Shown: positions 43,572 through 51,937 of the stretch, in pieces
Layout: each line of letters opens with the position of its first letter
Numbering within the stretch: the stretch's first letter is position 1
Notes under the pieces: model-generated
Told to the model about the DNA's origin: nothing
Databases searched by the model: none
The model's input: the letters and a program-made list of their open reading frames with translations, nothing else
Program-made: the position numbers and the translations under genes
DNA from: an uncultured Alphaproteobacteria bacterium
GTDB lineage: Bacteria; Pseudomonadota; Alphaproteobacteria; CAAGCB01; CAG-977
Reading direction: 5' to 3'
DNA length: 64,000 nt
Assembly: GCA_944393745.1 (NCBI GenBank)
Contig: CALYBD010000009.1
Span: 1-64,000 of the forward strand

Positions 43572-43664
43572 CATCGAATATCCTGTTCACGACCTTTGTT
43601 GTGAAAAAATAAATCCTGACAAAATTATATATGTTTGGCAAAACACAAGCGTTTAAACTCTATT

Positions 43665-43692
43665 AAAAAAACGGCAGTTTTTATACCTGCCG
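43665..43692 (-). terminator. Terminator of tRNA-Glu
   Basis: On the minus strand CGGCAG (43687-43692), loop, CTGCCG (43672-43677), then seven Ts (43665-43671). Confidence 0.85.
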
Positions 43693-43699
43693 CTTGCAT

Positions 43700-43775
43700 T
43701 GGCGACCCTAACGGGACTTGAACCCGTGTTGACACCTTGAGAGGGTGCTGTCCTGACCAATTAGACGATAGGGTC
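43700..43775 (-). tRNA. tRNA-Glu (CUC)
   Basis: A 76-nt cloverleaf: acceptor GACCCTA/TAGGGTC, D arm CGTCTAATTGGTCAGGAC, anticodon loop CTCTCAA (anticodon CUC), T loop TTCAAGT, encoded CCA. It has its own promoter and terminator. Confidence 0.95.
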
Positions 43776-43791
43776 ACAGATATGTCTTTTT

Positions 43792-43820
43792 TGTATAAGG
43801 CGATCTGTCCGTATCGTCAA
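43792..43820 (-). promoter_or_regulatory. Promoter of tRNA-Glu
   Basis: On the minus strand TTGACG (43815-43820), 17 bases, TATACA (43792-43797), 16 bases before the tRNA. Confidence 0.8.
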
Positions 43821-43932
43821 CAGGTTTTCGTTATATAGCAGTTTTTCCTGTCAGTTTAGCCGTTTCGTCAGGCTTACAGCGGTCTGAAAGACCTTTATAA
43901 TAAAGCTGTTTTTTTATTTTCAGGAGGTTGCT

Positions 43933-44742
43933 ATGTTTTCATGTCGGTTGAAAACGTGTCCGATGTCGTTATTGATTCGATCTTTTTATGATAAAGTGCT
44001 GGTGCAGGATTATGTTCTTGCCGGTCAGGGAATAGGTTTTTCCGCTTTATTCTTTTTGGCGGTTTTGTCGGCTTTGGTTTATACGGCCTATGCCGCTTTA
44101 TTTCTGGCGGTTTTGTCACCGGAAATGATTACTGAAAAAATTGTTGATCTGCCGACTATTGAAATTCGGAACGGACAAATTATTAAGCCCGAAAACTTTT
44201 TTCACCGGTTTTCTTTGGGAAACGGCGTGCATTTAACTTTGGATACAACCGATGCCGACGAGATGATCAAAGATCCGTCTCCTAATGAAATCTATGTTTC
44301 AAAAAACGGCGTACAGTTTGTCAAAGGGTCAAGAATTGAGTTAATGCCACTGAAAAAGCTTTTGGGCACGGATAATGTCACGATTACGACGCAAAATGTT
44401 GTCGATTTCGTCTCTAAGGCTGCTGATGATATGATCTTTCTTGCGCCGTTGTGTGTCTTTTTGTTCAGTGTGCCGATCTTGTTTTTTAAGTATATTTTTC
44501 TTGTTTATCTTTTGGCATTGTTTTCTTATGCGGCAACGTTGTTTTCAAAGCTGTCTTTGCCGTTCGAAAACAGAATGCGCCTGGCTGCCGTTTCCGCTTT
44601 GCCGGTTTTGGTGTTTAATTTTATTTGCGCCAGATTGTTCGGCTTGTTTGAATTGGGAATCGTATCCGGCAGTATTGTTGCATTGATTTATCTGTATTTT
44701 TATCTTTCCGGTATTCCTCAACAGATACGACAGGACGCCTGA
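43933..44742 (+). CDS. DUF1189-like membrane protein, first of two
   Basis: 269 residues. One N-terminal membrane helix, an outside domain of about 100 residues (LPTIEIRNGQIIKPENFFHRFSLGNGVHLTLDTTDADEMI... NEIYVSKNGVQFVKG), then four helices. This matches DUF1189 (YIP1-related fold), whose function is unknown. AGGAGG five bases before the ATG gives a strong start. A paralogue follows 97 bases later. Confidence 0.75.
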   Translation: MFSCRLKTCPMSLLIRSFYDKVLVQDYVLAGQGIGFSALFFLAVLSALVYTAYAALFLAVLSPEMITEKIVDLPTIEIRNGQIIKPENFFHRFSLGNGVHLTLDTTDADEMIKDPSPNEIYVSKNGVQFVKGSRIELMPLKKLLGTDNVTITTQNVVDFVSKAADDMIFLAPLCVFLFSVPILFFKYIFLVYLLALFSYAATLFSKLSLPFENRMRLAAVSALPVLVFNFICARLFGLFELGIVSGSIVALIYLYFYLSGIPQQIRQDA

Positions 44743-44839
44743 ACAAAAGGTTTTATCTGAAAAGCCGTTTTTCCGATTGCTAAAAAGAAACATTTGCGTG
44801 TACACTTTTGTAACGGGATATGTGACAAACGGGGTGCAG

Positions 44840-45622
44840 ATGTTTTCTTTTCTTTATCGTGTTTTTTATGACAGAACGTTGTTTGCATCGTTTGTAAAAA
44901 ACGGCAGAGGATACGGTTTAAAGCTGTTGTTTGTTCTGACTTTGTTTGTGGCTTTGTGTTTGTCGGTCAAGATTTTTTTTGTCTTTTCCGTCATTACGCC
45001 GCAGATGATTTCCCGACTGGCGGCACAATTGCCGGAAGTTGTTATTACGCAAGGAAAAATCGTTTCACCCGAAGGATATAAATATTCTTATATTTTTGCA
45101 GATCAAAAAACGTTTTTTGTTTTTGATACGACACGGGAGCCGCCCGGATTAAAAGATTTGCCCGAAAGCGGCATTTATATTACATCAGATGCCATGCTTT
45201 TTGTTAACAAAGGCAAAATCAGACGATTTCCTTTTGTTCAGCTGCTGAACGGAAAAGATCTGATTCTTGATCAAGTCGGTATACAACAACAAAGCCGTCA
45301 ACTGATACCTTTATTTCGTTTTGTTGTGCCGCTGTTGTTATTTCTGTTTTGTATTCCCGGGCAGTTCAGCCTGTATTTTCTGCTCAGTGTTTTTTATGCG
45401 GCCGTTTCCTATTTTATGACATATTTTTTAGCCAAAAACCTTTCCTGGGATCAAAGAATGCGTCTGGCGGCTTTGTCGATTATGCCGGCGTATGTGCTGA
45501 ATACGGTCGCTATCCTGCTGAATCTGAATATCATGTTTTTATTGGGGCGGTTCGGCGCTCTTATTACGTTTATTTATATGTTCTGTTTTTTAAAAGATGA
45601 CGATGCTGCTTTTGCACGTTAG
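44840..45622 (+). CDS. DUF1189-like membrane protein, second of two
   Basis: 260 residues. It aligns with the upstream gene: MFSFLYRVFYDRTLF against SLLIRSFYDKVLV, LPEVVITQGKIVSPEGY against LPTIEIRNGQIIKPENF, GIYITSDAMLFVNKGK against EIYVSKNGVQFVKGS, and RMRLAALSIMPAYVLN against RMRLAAVSALPVLVFN. I choose ATG 44840 because it matches the paralogue's start; the frame stays open to 44777. The end overlaps the convergent SUKH gene by four bases. Confidence 0.75.
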   Translation: MFSFLYRVFYDRTLFASFVKNGRGYGLKLLFVLTLFVALCLSVKIFFVFSVITPQMISRLAAQLPEVVITQGKIVSPEGYKYSYIFADQKTFFVFDTTREPPGLKDLPESGIYITSDAMLFVNKGKIRRFPFVQLLNGKDLILDQVGIQQQSRQLIPLFRFVVPLLLFLFCIPGQFSLYFLLSVFYAAVSYFMTYFLAKNLSWDQRMRLAALSIMPAYVLNTVAILLNLNIMFLLGRFGALITFIYMFCFLKDDDAAFAR

Positions 45623-46053
45623 AACAGTTCGTCAACGAACAAATATAAAGCTTCGGAAAAAGTCGGAAAACTGCAGCTGTCTGAAAAATCCATACGGTTG
45701 ATAATATGGTATTTTTGATCCATGCTGTCGTATACGAATAATTCTTCTGCCGCGCGCCCCAACAGCAACTTTCCCCGCATCGGCGCGGCCTGTTGGAATT
45801 CCAGATTGGCTTCAATCAGGCCGGGCAGGGTATATCCCAAAGCTTCCCGATCATTGGCACGCGTGCCGTATAATTCCACACCGTTCCAACTTAGACCGTC
45901 TGTTTGTTTGAGTAAAGCAATGTAATCTACAGGAACCGGGGGAAAATGGTGGGACGAGAGCAAAGAACTGATAAAACGCAAAGAACGTTCATCTACGGGT
46001 TCAAAAAAAGTACCGTTGTCTTTCCGTAATGTATTTAAAATTCTTGTCAGCAT
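45619..46053 (-). CDS. SUKH (SMI1/KNR4) domain protein, probable immunity protein
   Basis: 144 residues covering one SUKH fold: FPPVPVDYIALLKQTDGLSWNGVELYGT holds the family's P-x-D-Y-x-x-L-L-x-x-x-x-G core, followed by GKLLLGRAAEELFVYD and an acidic C-terminal helix. It is closest to YrhA-like members. SUKH proteins are frequent immunity proteins for nuclease toxins. It starts six bases after the stop of the HNH-like protein and shares its transcript, supporting a toxin-immunity pair. Confidence 0.72.
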   Translation of the reverse strand: MLTRILNTLRKDNGTFFEPVDERSLRFISSLLSSHHFPPVPVDYIALLKQTDGLSWNGVELYGTRANDREALGYTLPGLIEANLEFQQAAPMRGKLLLGRAAEELFVYDSMDQKYHIINRMDFSDSCSFPTFSEALYLFVDELF

Positions 46054-46059
46054 CTTTTT

Positions 46060-47175
46060 CTAACGCCCCAAAGAAGATTTCTGCGCAATCATTTCAAACG
46101 TGCTTTCCAAGAAACCGGCGTAAACACTTCTGTCATGTCGGCTGGTACCTCCGGAAGAAATTTCAATCTCGCCGGGGAAATATACTTTTCCTTTCGGCGC
46201 CGGCAAAAACAGTTTTCGCGGTTTCAAGTTTGGCTGCGTCAGTGTCTGCGTGTCAATAAATCGATGGATTTCCGTATGAAACGGATGGGTCTGAATCAGT
46301 ACCAGATTGGAAAAACTGTTCGTACCGCCGTAATCAAACGGAATGCGGATATGAATATTGAAATTTTCCGGTGCTTTTCCTTTTTTTACCAGCTTGATGG
46401 CTTCTTCCGTCATACCGGCAGCCAAAAGTTCATTGACATGATGATAACCGACATACTTTAAAAAGTCTCGACGCGTTCTTTTAAAGGCTTTGCGTAATTC
46501 CGCCAGCCAAGCCGGATCCAAAGGAACAAAATCAGCCTCGATCAGATCCATATTGACCAGCCCTGTTTGTTTGAACTGCCATTCCCAAAACGATTTATCT
46601 TCCTGCCGAGGATCGGCGGCGGGCATGGAAGCCGGCTGCTGCGGCTGAGGCGAATAAGACTGTGCATATCCCGGCGTTTGTGCAGAATATGATTGGTACG
46701 GCTGAGGCGTCTGCGGCGCAAATGCCTGATACGGTTGCGGCGCATACGATTGCTGCGGATAAGGCATGTACGGCTGCGGCGCAAATGCCTGATACGGCTG
46801 CGGCGCATACGATTGTTGCGGGTAAGGCATGTACGGCTGCGGCGGATAAGGAGAAGCTGTCCCGGGATATCCCGGCGGTGCCTGCGGCGGCATAACGGGG
46901 CGTTGGTAAGATCTGGATACGGCAGACGGTTGTTGCTGATATGTCGGCGGAACGGCAGAATACGGTGATTGAGGAGAAGGTATTTCCAGCGGATCCGGAT
47001 AAGCGGAAGCCGGCGCTGTCGGCGGTAAGGTTCTGTATGCGCGGGAATCTCTGTAAATCGGCACAGGACGAACATCTCTGCGCACGGGCGTTACCCCTTG
47101 ATTCTGCGCTTCTTCTGCAGCTTCGTTCCGCGAACGCACAGGCGGCGGCGTTTTAGTTCCCGACCAGTCCCACAT
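46060..47175 (-). CDS. Proline/tyrosine-rich protein with C-terminal HNH-like domain, candidate T4SS effector
   Basis: 371 residues. Residues 1-195 are low-complexity, rich in Pro, Gln and Tyr, with a 21-residue unit (PQPYMPYPQQSYAPQPYQAF) repeated twice. From about 200 the chain is folded. Near 273-305 it reads NIHIRIPFDYGGT, SNLVLI and HTEIH, the layout of HNH/GHH nucleases (H-x-x-x-P, GGT, N-L, H-x-x-x-H). The usual double His of the first motif is reduced to one (IHI), so activity is not assured. It lies 34 bases after the coupling protein and six before a SUKH gene. A transferred nuclease effector is inferred. Confidence 0.55.
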   Translation of the reverse strand: MWDWSGTKTPPPVRSRNEAAEEAQNQGVTPVRRDVRPVPIYRDSRAYRTLPPTAPASAYPDPLEIPSPQSPYSAVPPTYQQQPSAVSRSYQRPVMPPQAPPGYPGTASPYPPQPYMPYPQQSYAPQPYQAFAPQPYMPYPQQSYAPQPYQAFAPQTPQPYQSYSAQTPGYAQSYSPQPQQPASMPAADPRQEDKSFWEWQFKQTGLVNMDLIEADFVPLDPAWLAELRKAFKRTRRDFLKYVGYHHVNELLAAGMTEEAIKLVKKGKAPENFNIHIRIPFDYGGTNSFSNLVLIQTHPFHTEIHRFIDTQTLTQPNLKPRKLFLPAPKGKVYFPGEIEISSGGTSRHDRSVYAGFLESTFEMIAQKSSLGR

Positions 47176-47209
47176 TTTTCCCCCGTTTTAAGGCCTCTGT
47201 CAGAAAGGA

Positions 47210-49525
47210 CTAGAATTTTTCATCAATAAAATCATCGTAATTTTCGTTGTCGTAAGCTCCTTCTTCTTCCTCCTCTTCAAACTCTTCGTCATCGTAAGAT
47301 TCTTCCTCATCGAAATCATCAACATCATATTCCTGATATTCTTTGATCATTTCGTCGGTGCTGTCTTCTTCTTCCTCTGCGATATCGATCAATCCCTGCA
47401 AGGCGTTGACATCCGTATCTTCACGTTGCGCCACGATCCAGTAAGGGACATACGGTGAGGGAGGAATATTACATTTCCGCGTCATTTCTTTATCTAAAAA
47501 CCAACGTGGGGCATCAGCCATGATCGGGCGGTTCATAAAACCTTGCATTAAAACAATTTGTTGCGTTGAAGGCAAAGACAACATCTGCGATGCCCCGATA
47601 ACGGCCGTTCCCTGCAGTGAACGCGATACGTTTGCCGAAAATGGAGTCGCCTGTTTTGACCAACCTTCCGTTCTGGATTTGGACGCGACTTCCACCGTCT
47701 TTGTCCCGATCATTTTTTCAAAACGCTGTGCCGTTTGTTCGTTGTTCTGCGACAAAATAATCTTAGCCGCCGTTGTTGAAATAATGGTTTCCAGATCGTC
47801 CTTTCCGTATTGGCCGGAAATTTGCCCCAAATCTTGTCCGATCAGCAAATAGGATACTTTTTGACCACGTCCGACCGCCGGTCCGTCTTTAACGGCGGCC
47901 AGCTTCGGCATTTGCGGGAATTCGTCCAGCACGAATAACGTCGGGAACGGACCGGTCATTGATCCGTCACCTTGTTTGAAATTCGGCGGGTTTGCAATTA
48001 AGAAGTTGCTCATCAATTCAACGAACGTGCCTGTAATAATATTCAAAGCACGGGCATCAACCTGGTTCACCGACAAATAAATCGCGATCGATTTCATTTC
48101 CCCCGTAATCGGGTCTTTCATTCCCCGCAGGTCTTTGAAAATGAAGTCGCTCATCTTTGTTCTGGAACGTACGGCAGAGTTTTTGAAAATACCGATACCG
48201 GTTAATGCCGTTGATAAAATAGAACCGCGTTCCTTATCCGGTGTTCCCGACAGCTGGTTCAATTCAACGACGGCACGATGAGCATAACCGTATCGTTTGC
48301 ATTCCGCCACCGCCTGATCCAGCATATCGCGCATCGGGTCGGCCAAGGCGGCCATTTGATCGCCTTCTTCCGTTTTGCGTTTGATTTCTGCCGCCATTTG
48401 CATTTGCGCTTCGGTCAGCCAGTCTAAAATCATTGCAATACACGGTTCGGCCCCCACCCATGTTTCCGGCAGCATTTCCCATGTTCCGATCGGCACGTAA
48501 TTATTTAAATCCAATGTTCCGTTACGCAGATGATCCAAAGCTTCGGCGGCATCGGCATCCGTCATGTCCATATAATATCCTTCAAGGACTTCACGGTCTT
48601 TGTCGTCTAGCTTTCCTTCATAAAGTTTTCCGATAAAATAGTCATTGGCTCTGGCGCGTTCACATTTGCCGACAACGAAATGAATAAAGCCGGTTAATGC
48701 ATTTCGTCCGGTCTTGGCCCAGTGCGGATCCGCACCGCCTTTGGGTTCTTCAACCAACACGTTAACCATGGAATCAACGTACATGTCACGTGCCGGCCCG
48801 AACGGCGGCAGGCAGGTGCCCGACAACATATTCCAGCTGGGGTAATAAATTCCTTTGTCCGGCTCGTCTTCCGCCCCCCAGTTAATAACGAAAACCGGGC
48901 CGATTGTTTGCCGATAGCCGCTCGTTTTATAACACAGTTCGGGTTTGGGGTCGTTGACGATAATACTGATATTGTTTGATTCAAAGATTGTCGGCATAAC
49001 GACACCAACCGTTTTACCGGTACCGGGCGGCGCCAAAACCAGGACGGATAACGTTTCGGGCAAGCGGAGCAATTTACCGTGCCAGCGCCCCAGAACAACG
49101 ATAAAGCCCTTAAACAATCCCATTTTTTCAATGTCTTTTTTCGTGGCGATACGTCCAGACCCGTGAATGGTTGATAACCAAGAGTGCGGGTTTGTTACCA
49201 CGCCTGTTATTAAAATGGTGAAAAATGAAAAAAGAGGAATTACCGGCAGCCAGAAATAAAAAGGCAAAGAAGTTTGCGCTTTGAAAGCTTTAACGAGCCA
49301 TTTCCAATAAATGCCCAACAGATACATGGGATCCATAGCGGCTTTTTTGACAAACTTCCAAATCAGCAACATATTGTCCTGACTGATTCCTCGGGGAATC
49401 AAATTCGTCAGTGCAAAAGAAATAATTGCCAGCAGATAAGAGACGATCAAAGCGATCACGACTGTCACAATCACCCATTGTATTGCGGCTTCTCTTTCTG
49501 CCCATTCTTCTCCGGTTCTGGCCAT
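47210..49525 (-). CDS. virD4: VirD4/TraG-like type IV coupling protein
   Basis: 771 residues. Two or three N-terminal membrane segments, HGSGRIATKKDIEKMGL before the NTPase core (the GSARWA-like VirD4 motif), Walker A APPGTGKT at 165-172, and Walker B LFVLDEFPQMPKL near 530. It would sit at the inner membrane and deliver substrates to the secretion channel. The C-terminal 55 residues are extremely acidic (runs of E and D), a feature seen in some substrate-recruiting coupling proteins. AAGGAG is ten bases before ATG 49525. The two genes downstream are its likely substrate and immunity protein. Confidence 0.92.
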   Translation of the reverse strand: MARTGEEWAEREAAIQWVIVTVVIALIVSYLLAIISFALTNLIPRGISQDNMLLIWKFVKKAAMDPMYLLGIYWKWLVKAFKAQTSLPFYFWLPVIPLFSFFTILITGVVTNPHSWLSTIHGSGRIATKKDIEKMGLFKGFIVVLGRWHGKLLRLPETLSVLVLAPPGTGKTVGVVMPTIFESNNISIIVNDPKPELCYKTSGYRQTIGPVFVINWGAEDEPDKGIYYPSWNMLSGTCLPPFGPARDMYVDSMVNVLVEEPKGGADPHWAKTGRNALTGFIHFVVGKCERARANDYFIGKLYEGKLDDKDREVLEGYYMDMTDADAAEALDHLRNGTLDLNNYVPIGTWEMLPETWVGAEPCIAMILDWLTEAQMQMAAEIKRKTEEGDQMAALADPMRDMLDQAVAECKRYGYAHRAVVELNQLSGTPDKERGSILSTALTGIGIFKNSAVRSRTKMSDFIFKDLRGMKDPITGEMKSIAIYLSVNQVDARALNIITGTFVELMSNFLIANPPNFKQGDGSMTGPFPTLFVLDEFPQMPKLAAVKDGPAVGRGQKVSYLLIGQDLGQISGQYGKDDLETIISTTAAKIILSQNNEQTAQRFEKMIGTKTVEVASKSRTEGWSKQATPFSANVSRSLQGTAVIGASQMLSLPSTQQIVLMQGFMNRPIMADAPRWFLDKEMTRKCNIPPSPYVPYWIVAQREDTDVNALQGLIDIAEEEEDSTDEMIKEYQEYDVDDFDEEESYDDEEFEEEEEEGAYDNENYDDFIDEKF

Positions 49526-49656
49526 TTAGAGGGGGCTCCTTACGATATGTATAAAAAAACCTTTTTTAAGTATAAGAGAAATAAGAACAAAAATCTACAT
49601 TCTCTCTTTATTTTTTCACTGAAAAAAGATCTGAAAGACAAAAAATAAATCAAGAA

Positions 49657-50700
49657 TCAGTTTAAAGCGCTTGAAACATTATGGAATAACCCGTCATCGG
49701 GGGACGAAACGGAGGAAACGGCGTCCGTTAATGCCGTAATTTCGTCAGGTCCTCCTTCTTCATAACGACAAACGGTAACATTCAGGCCGTTCCAGACCTC
49801 GAACATATCTTCGGCATTGATAATTGTGCCTTGGCGAATAACAACCATGGCTTTGATTTCCAGACCGCGTGCTTCGCCGCCGAGCATCGGCGTCAAAGCG
49901 TCTCTGGCATTTAAAACAACCCGGACCGGAGAAATACGATGATTGCTTTCAGAAAACCATAGGGGTTCTTCATCGTTAAATCGTTCTTCGTCCGCCAACC
50001 AGTCGCCGCTTTCCGAATCGATCAGACACAAAAGAATGTGGTTTGCCGCCACGGCCACGAAATCAATTTTTTTGCCGGCAATCTTTGCATCTGAAATTAA
50101 TCTGTAACCGGCCGAACGCAGAATATCCATAACAGAACCGCCCGCAGCCGAACCAGACGATGATGAAGCCGGTTGCGCAACAAAGCTGCCAACGCCAGAC
50201 GTTCTTTCCGTTGTCGAAGTTTCCGGTGCCGGACTGTGAGTCGCAATCTCTTTTTCAGGTGCTTTTTCCGGATGTTTGATGCGTCCGGTTGCGGCTCTGA
50301 CTGCCGGCGGCCTGGTTTGCTTGTATGATTTTTTCTTGGTGACCTTGGGTCTGGCGGCATTTTTTTCTTTTTGGCGTTCTTTTATCTTTTTGTGAATTAA
50401 CTTAATCGGGAACAACAAAATGATTTTAAACCATTTTGTCCACGGCACCGTGCATAAAACAGCCCACCCGGTCAGCCAGACCGGCAACATTGCAAACAAA
50501 GCAATGACAAACATCCATTCCCGTACGGACTGAATTACCCAACCGCTTTGCCATTCATTCCAAATATAGATCCAATGCACTTTTGACATCGGATTGAAAC
50601 CCCACATGGCAATCATTAAACGCTGAAACCAAATGAAGTATCCGAAAGTCCAGACAAATAAAATGAAAAAAATTCGACAGATGGCAAAGATGATTTTCAC
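49657..50700 (-). CDS. Membrane-anchored protein with NERD-like domain, paralogue 1
   Basis: 347 residues. Two membrane helices lie in the first 90 residues, separated by FNPMSKVHWIYIWNEWQSGWVIQS. A basic then Ser/Thr/Pro-rich linker leads to a C-terminal alpha/beta domain: GYRLISDAKIAGKKIDFVAVAANHILLCLIDSESGDWL. That pattern (I-D-x-V-A-V and a strand ending near D/E) resembles NERD/restriction-endonuclease-like folds, without clear proof of catalytic residues. It is a paralogue of the neighbour at 50722. Confidence 0.55.
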   Translation of the reverse strand: MKIIFAICRIFFILFVWTFGYFIWFQRLMIAMWGFNPMSKVHWIYIWNEWQSGWVIQSVREWMFVIALFAMLPVWLTGWAVLCTVPWTKWFKIILLFPIKLIHKKIKERQKEKNAARPKVTKKKSYKQTRPPAVRAATGRIKHPEKAPEKEIATHSPAPETSTTERTSGVGSFVAQPASSSSGSAAGGSVMDILRSAGYRLISDAKIAGKKIDFVAVAANHILLCLIDSESGDWLADEERFNDEEPLWFSESNHRISPVRVVLNARDALTPMLGGEARGLEIKAMVVIRQGTIINAEDMFEVWNGLNVTVCRYEEGGPDEITALTDAVSSVSSPDDGLFHNVSSALN

Positions 50701-50721
50701 CGGGAACTACCTCCAAACAAT

Positions 50722-51831
50722 CTATCCGCCATTTTCTGTTTCCATTAAATCAAGGATTGCAACGGCAACGGCATCATTTAATGCCGGTGTTGACGCCGGC
50801 TGAGACTTTATGTATTCCATCAGGGCGTTCGTATCCGGCAGCAAAGTCGTTTGGCAGGACCCCATACGCAGAACGGAAATATCCCATTCTTCCAGGTATT
50901 TCAGCAAATCATCGTGATTTGTAATATTTCCGTGATCCAAGATCATGCAGCAGTTGATTTCCAATCCGGCAAGCTGCGGCATTTTATTTGCAAAATAATT
51001 TTGTAAGACGGATTTTGCCTCAAGCACGGGCCGCAAAGGGGAAGGAATTGTTCCCGTTTCCGTTTTCCATACGGGAGGATCAGCCGTTTCGTTTACTTCC
51101 CAGGAATGGCCGTCAGCCGGTCCCTCACACAGTAAAAAGAGCCCCTGTTGCGTAATAACCATTGTATTGACGGGGAATTTGACGATTTTCATTCGGCGCA
51201 AAACGAACAATTTTTGTTCTTCCAATGAATCCGCCAATTGTTTCCATAAATCGAATCTGGCAACGGCCTCGTCTTCTTTCGATATTTTTTTCGTCACCGG
51301 ACGAGGCTGCTGCGCAGGTACACCCCCTGTTTCGGCCGGGGTTGCCTGTTGAACGGGCGCATGGTGAACATTGGATTTCTTTCCGCGCAGCTGATCAATG
51401 TGCTGCAACTTCTGAGAAGAAATTTTTATCACTTTTTCCGGTTCTTTTTTTGATGTTTGTGTTTTTTGAATGTCGGCCGGACCAAGAGCGGCTGCCAGGG
51501 ATTCTGCCTGCAGGCGTTCTTTTTTCTTTTTTTCGCGATAAGTCAGCGGAAAGCGGAGAATTTTCAGCCAGGGGAAAACATGCACGGTAAACCAGGTCAG
51601 CAAAAAGCCCGGAATTAATAACAGAACGGCAACGAAAAACATGACTTCTTTGGGTTTTCGGATTACCCAGCCGCCGCGCCATTTATTCCAGATATGTGTC
51701 CAATGCCGTTCGGAAATCAGATCAAAATTCCAGAAAAACATGAAAAGTTCGCGCGCGATAAAATAAAAAAGAACGGCAGCGACAACCGCAGAAAAAATCA
51801 AGCGAAAGAAATGTATTTTTCCTTTTTTCAT
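50722..51831 (-). CDS. Membrane-anchored protein with NERD-like domain, paralogue 2
   Basis: 369 residues with the same plan as the gene at 49657: two helices around FDLISERHWTHIWNKWRGGWVIRKPKEVMFFVA (matching FNPMSKVHWIYIWNEWQSGWVIQSVREWMFVIA), a charged linker, and a C-terminal domain with NTMVITQQGLFLLCEGP and LEINCCMILDHGNITNHDDLLKYLEEWDISVLR. The catalytic-looking residues differ between the paralogues, so a structural or substrate-holding role in the secretion machine is as likely as nuclease activity. It is 21 bases from its paralogue. Confidence 0.55.
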   Translation of the reverse strand: MKKGKIHFFRLIFSAVVAAVLFYFIARELFMFFWNFDLISERHWTHIWNKWRGGWVIRKPKEVMFFVAVLLLIPGFLLTWFTVHVFPWLKILRFPLTYREKKKKERLQAESLAAALGPADIQKTQTSKKEPEKVIKISSQKLQHIDQLRGKKSNVHHAPVQQATPAETGGVPAQQPRPVTKKISKEDEAVARFDLWKQLADSLEEQKLFVLRRMKIVKFPVNTMVITQQGLFLLCEGPADGHSWEVNETADPPVWKTETGTIPSPLRPVLEAKSVLQNYFANKMPQLAGLEINCCMILDHGNITNHDDLLKYLEEWDISVLRMGSCQTTLLPDTNALMEYIKSQPASTPALNDAVAVAILDLMETENGG

Positions 51832-51891
51832 ATAATGCCCCTGTCAAATGAACATTTAAATATAGAATATAAAACGATTACAGTAAATGTC

Positions 51892-51920
51892 AAAAAGAAA
51901 GGGAGCCCGAAGCCCCCTTT
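51892..51920 (-). terminator. Terminator after the Lys/Asp-rich protein gene
   Basis: AAAGGG...CCCTTT stem (51898-51920) with a mismatch in the middle; on the minus strand it is followed by CTTTTT. It would end or weaken transcription between the gene at 51938 and the NERD-like pair. Confidence 0.65.
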
Positions 51921-51937
51921 CTTGAAAGAGAAAGGTA

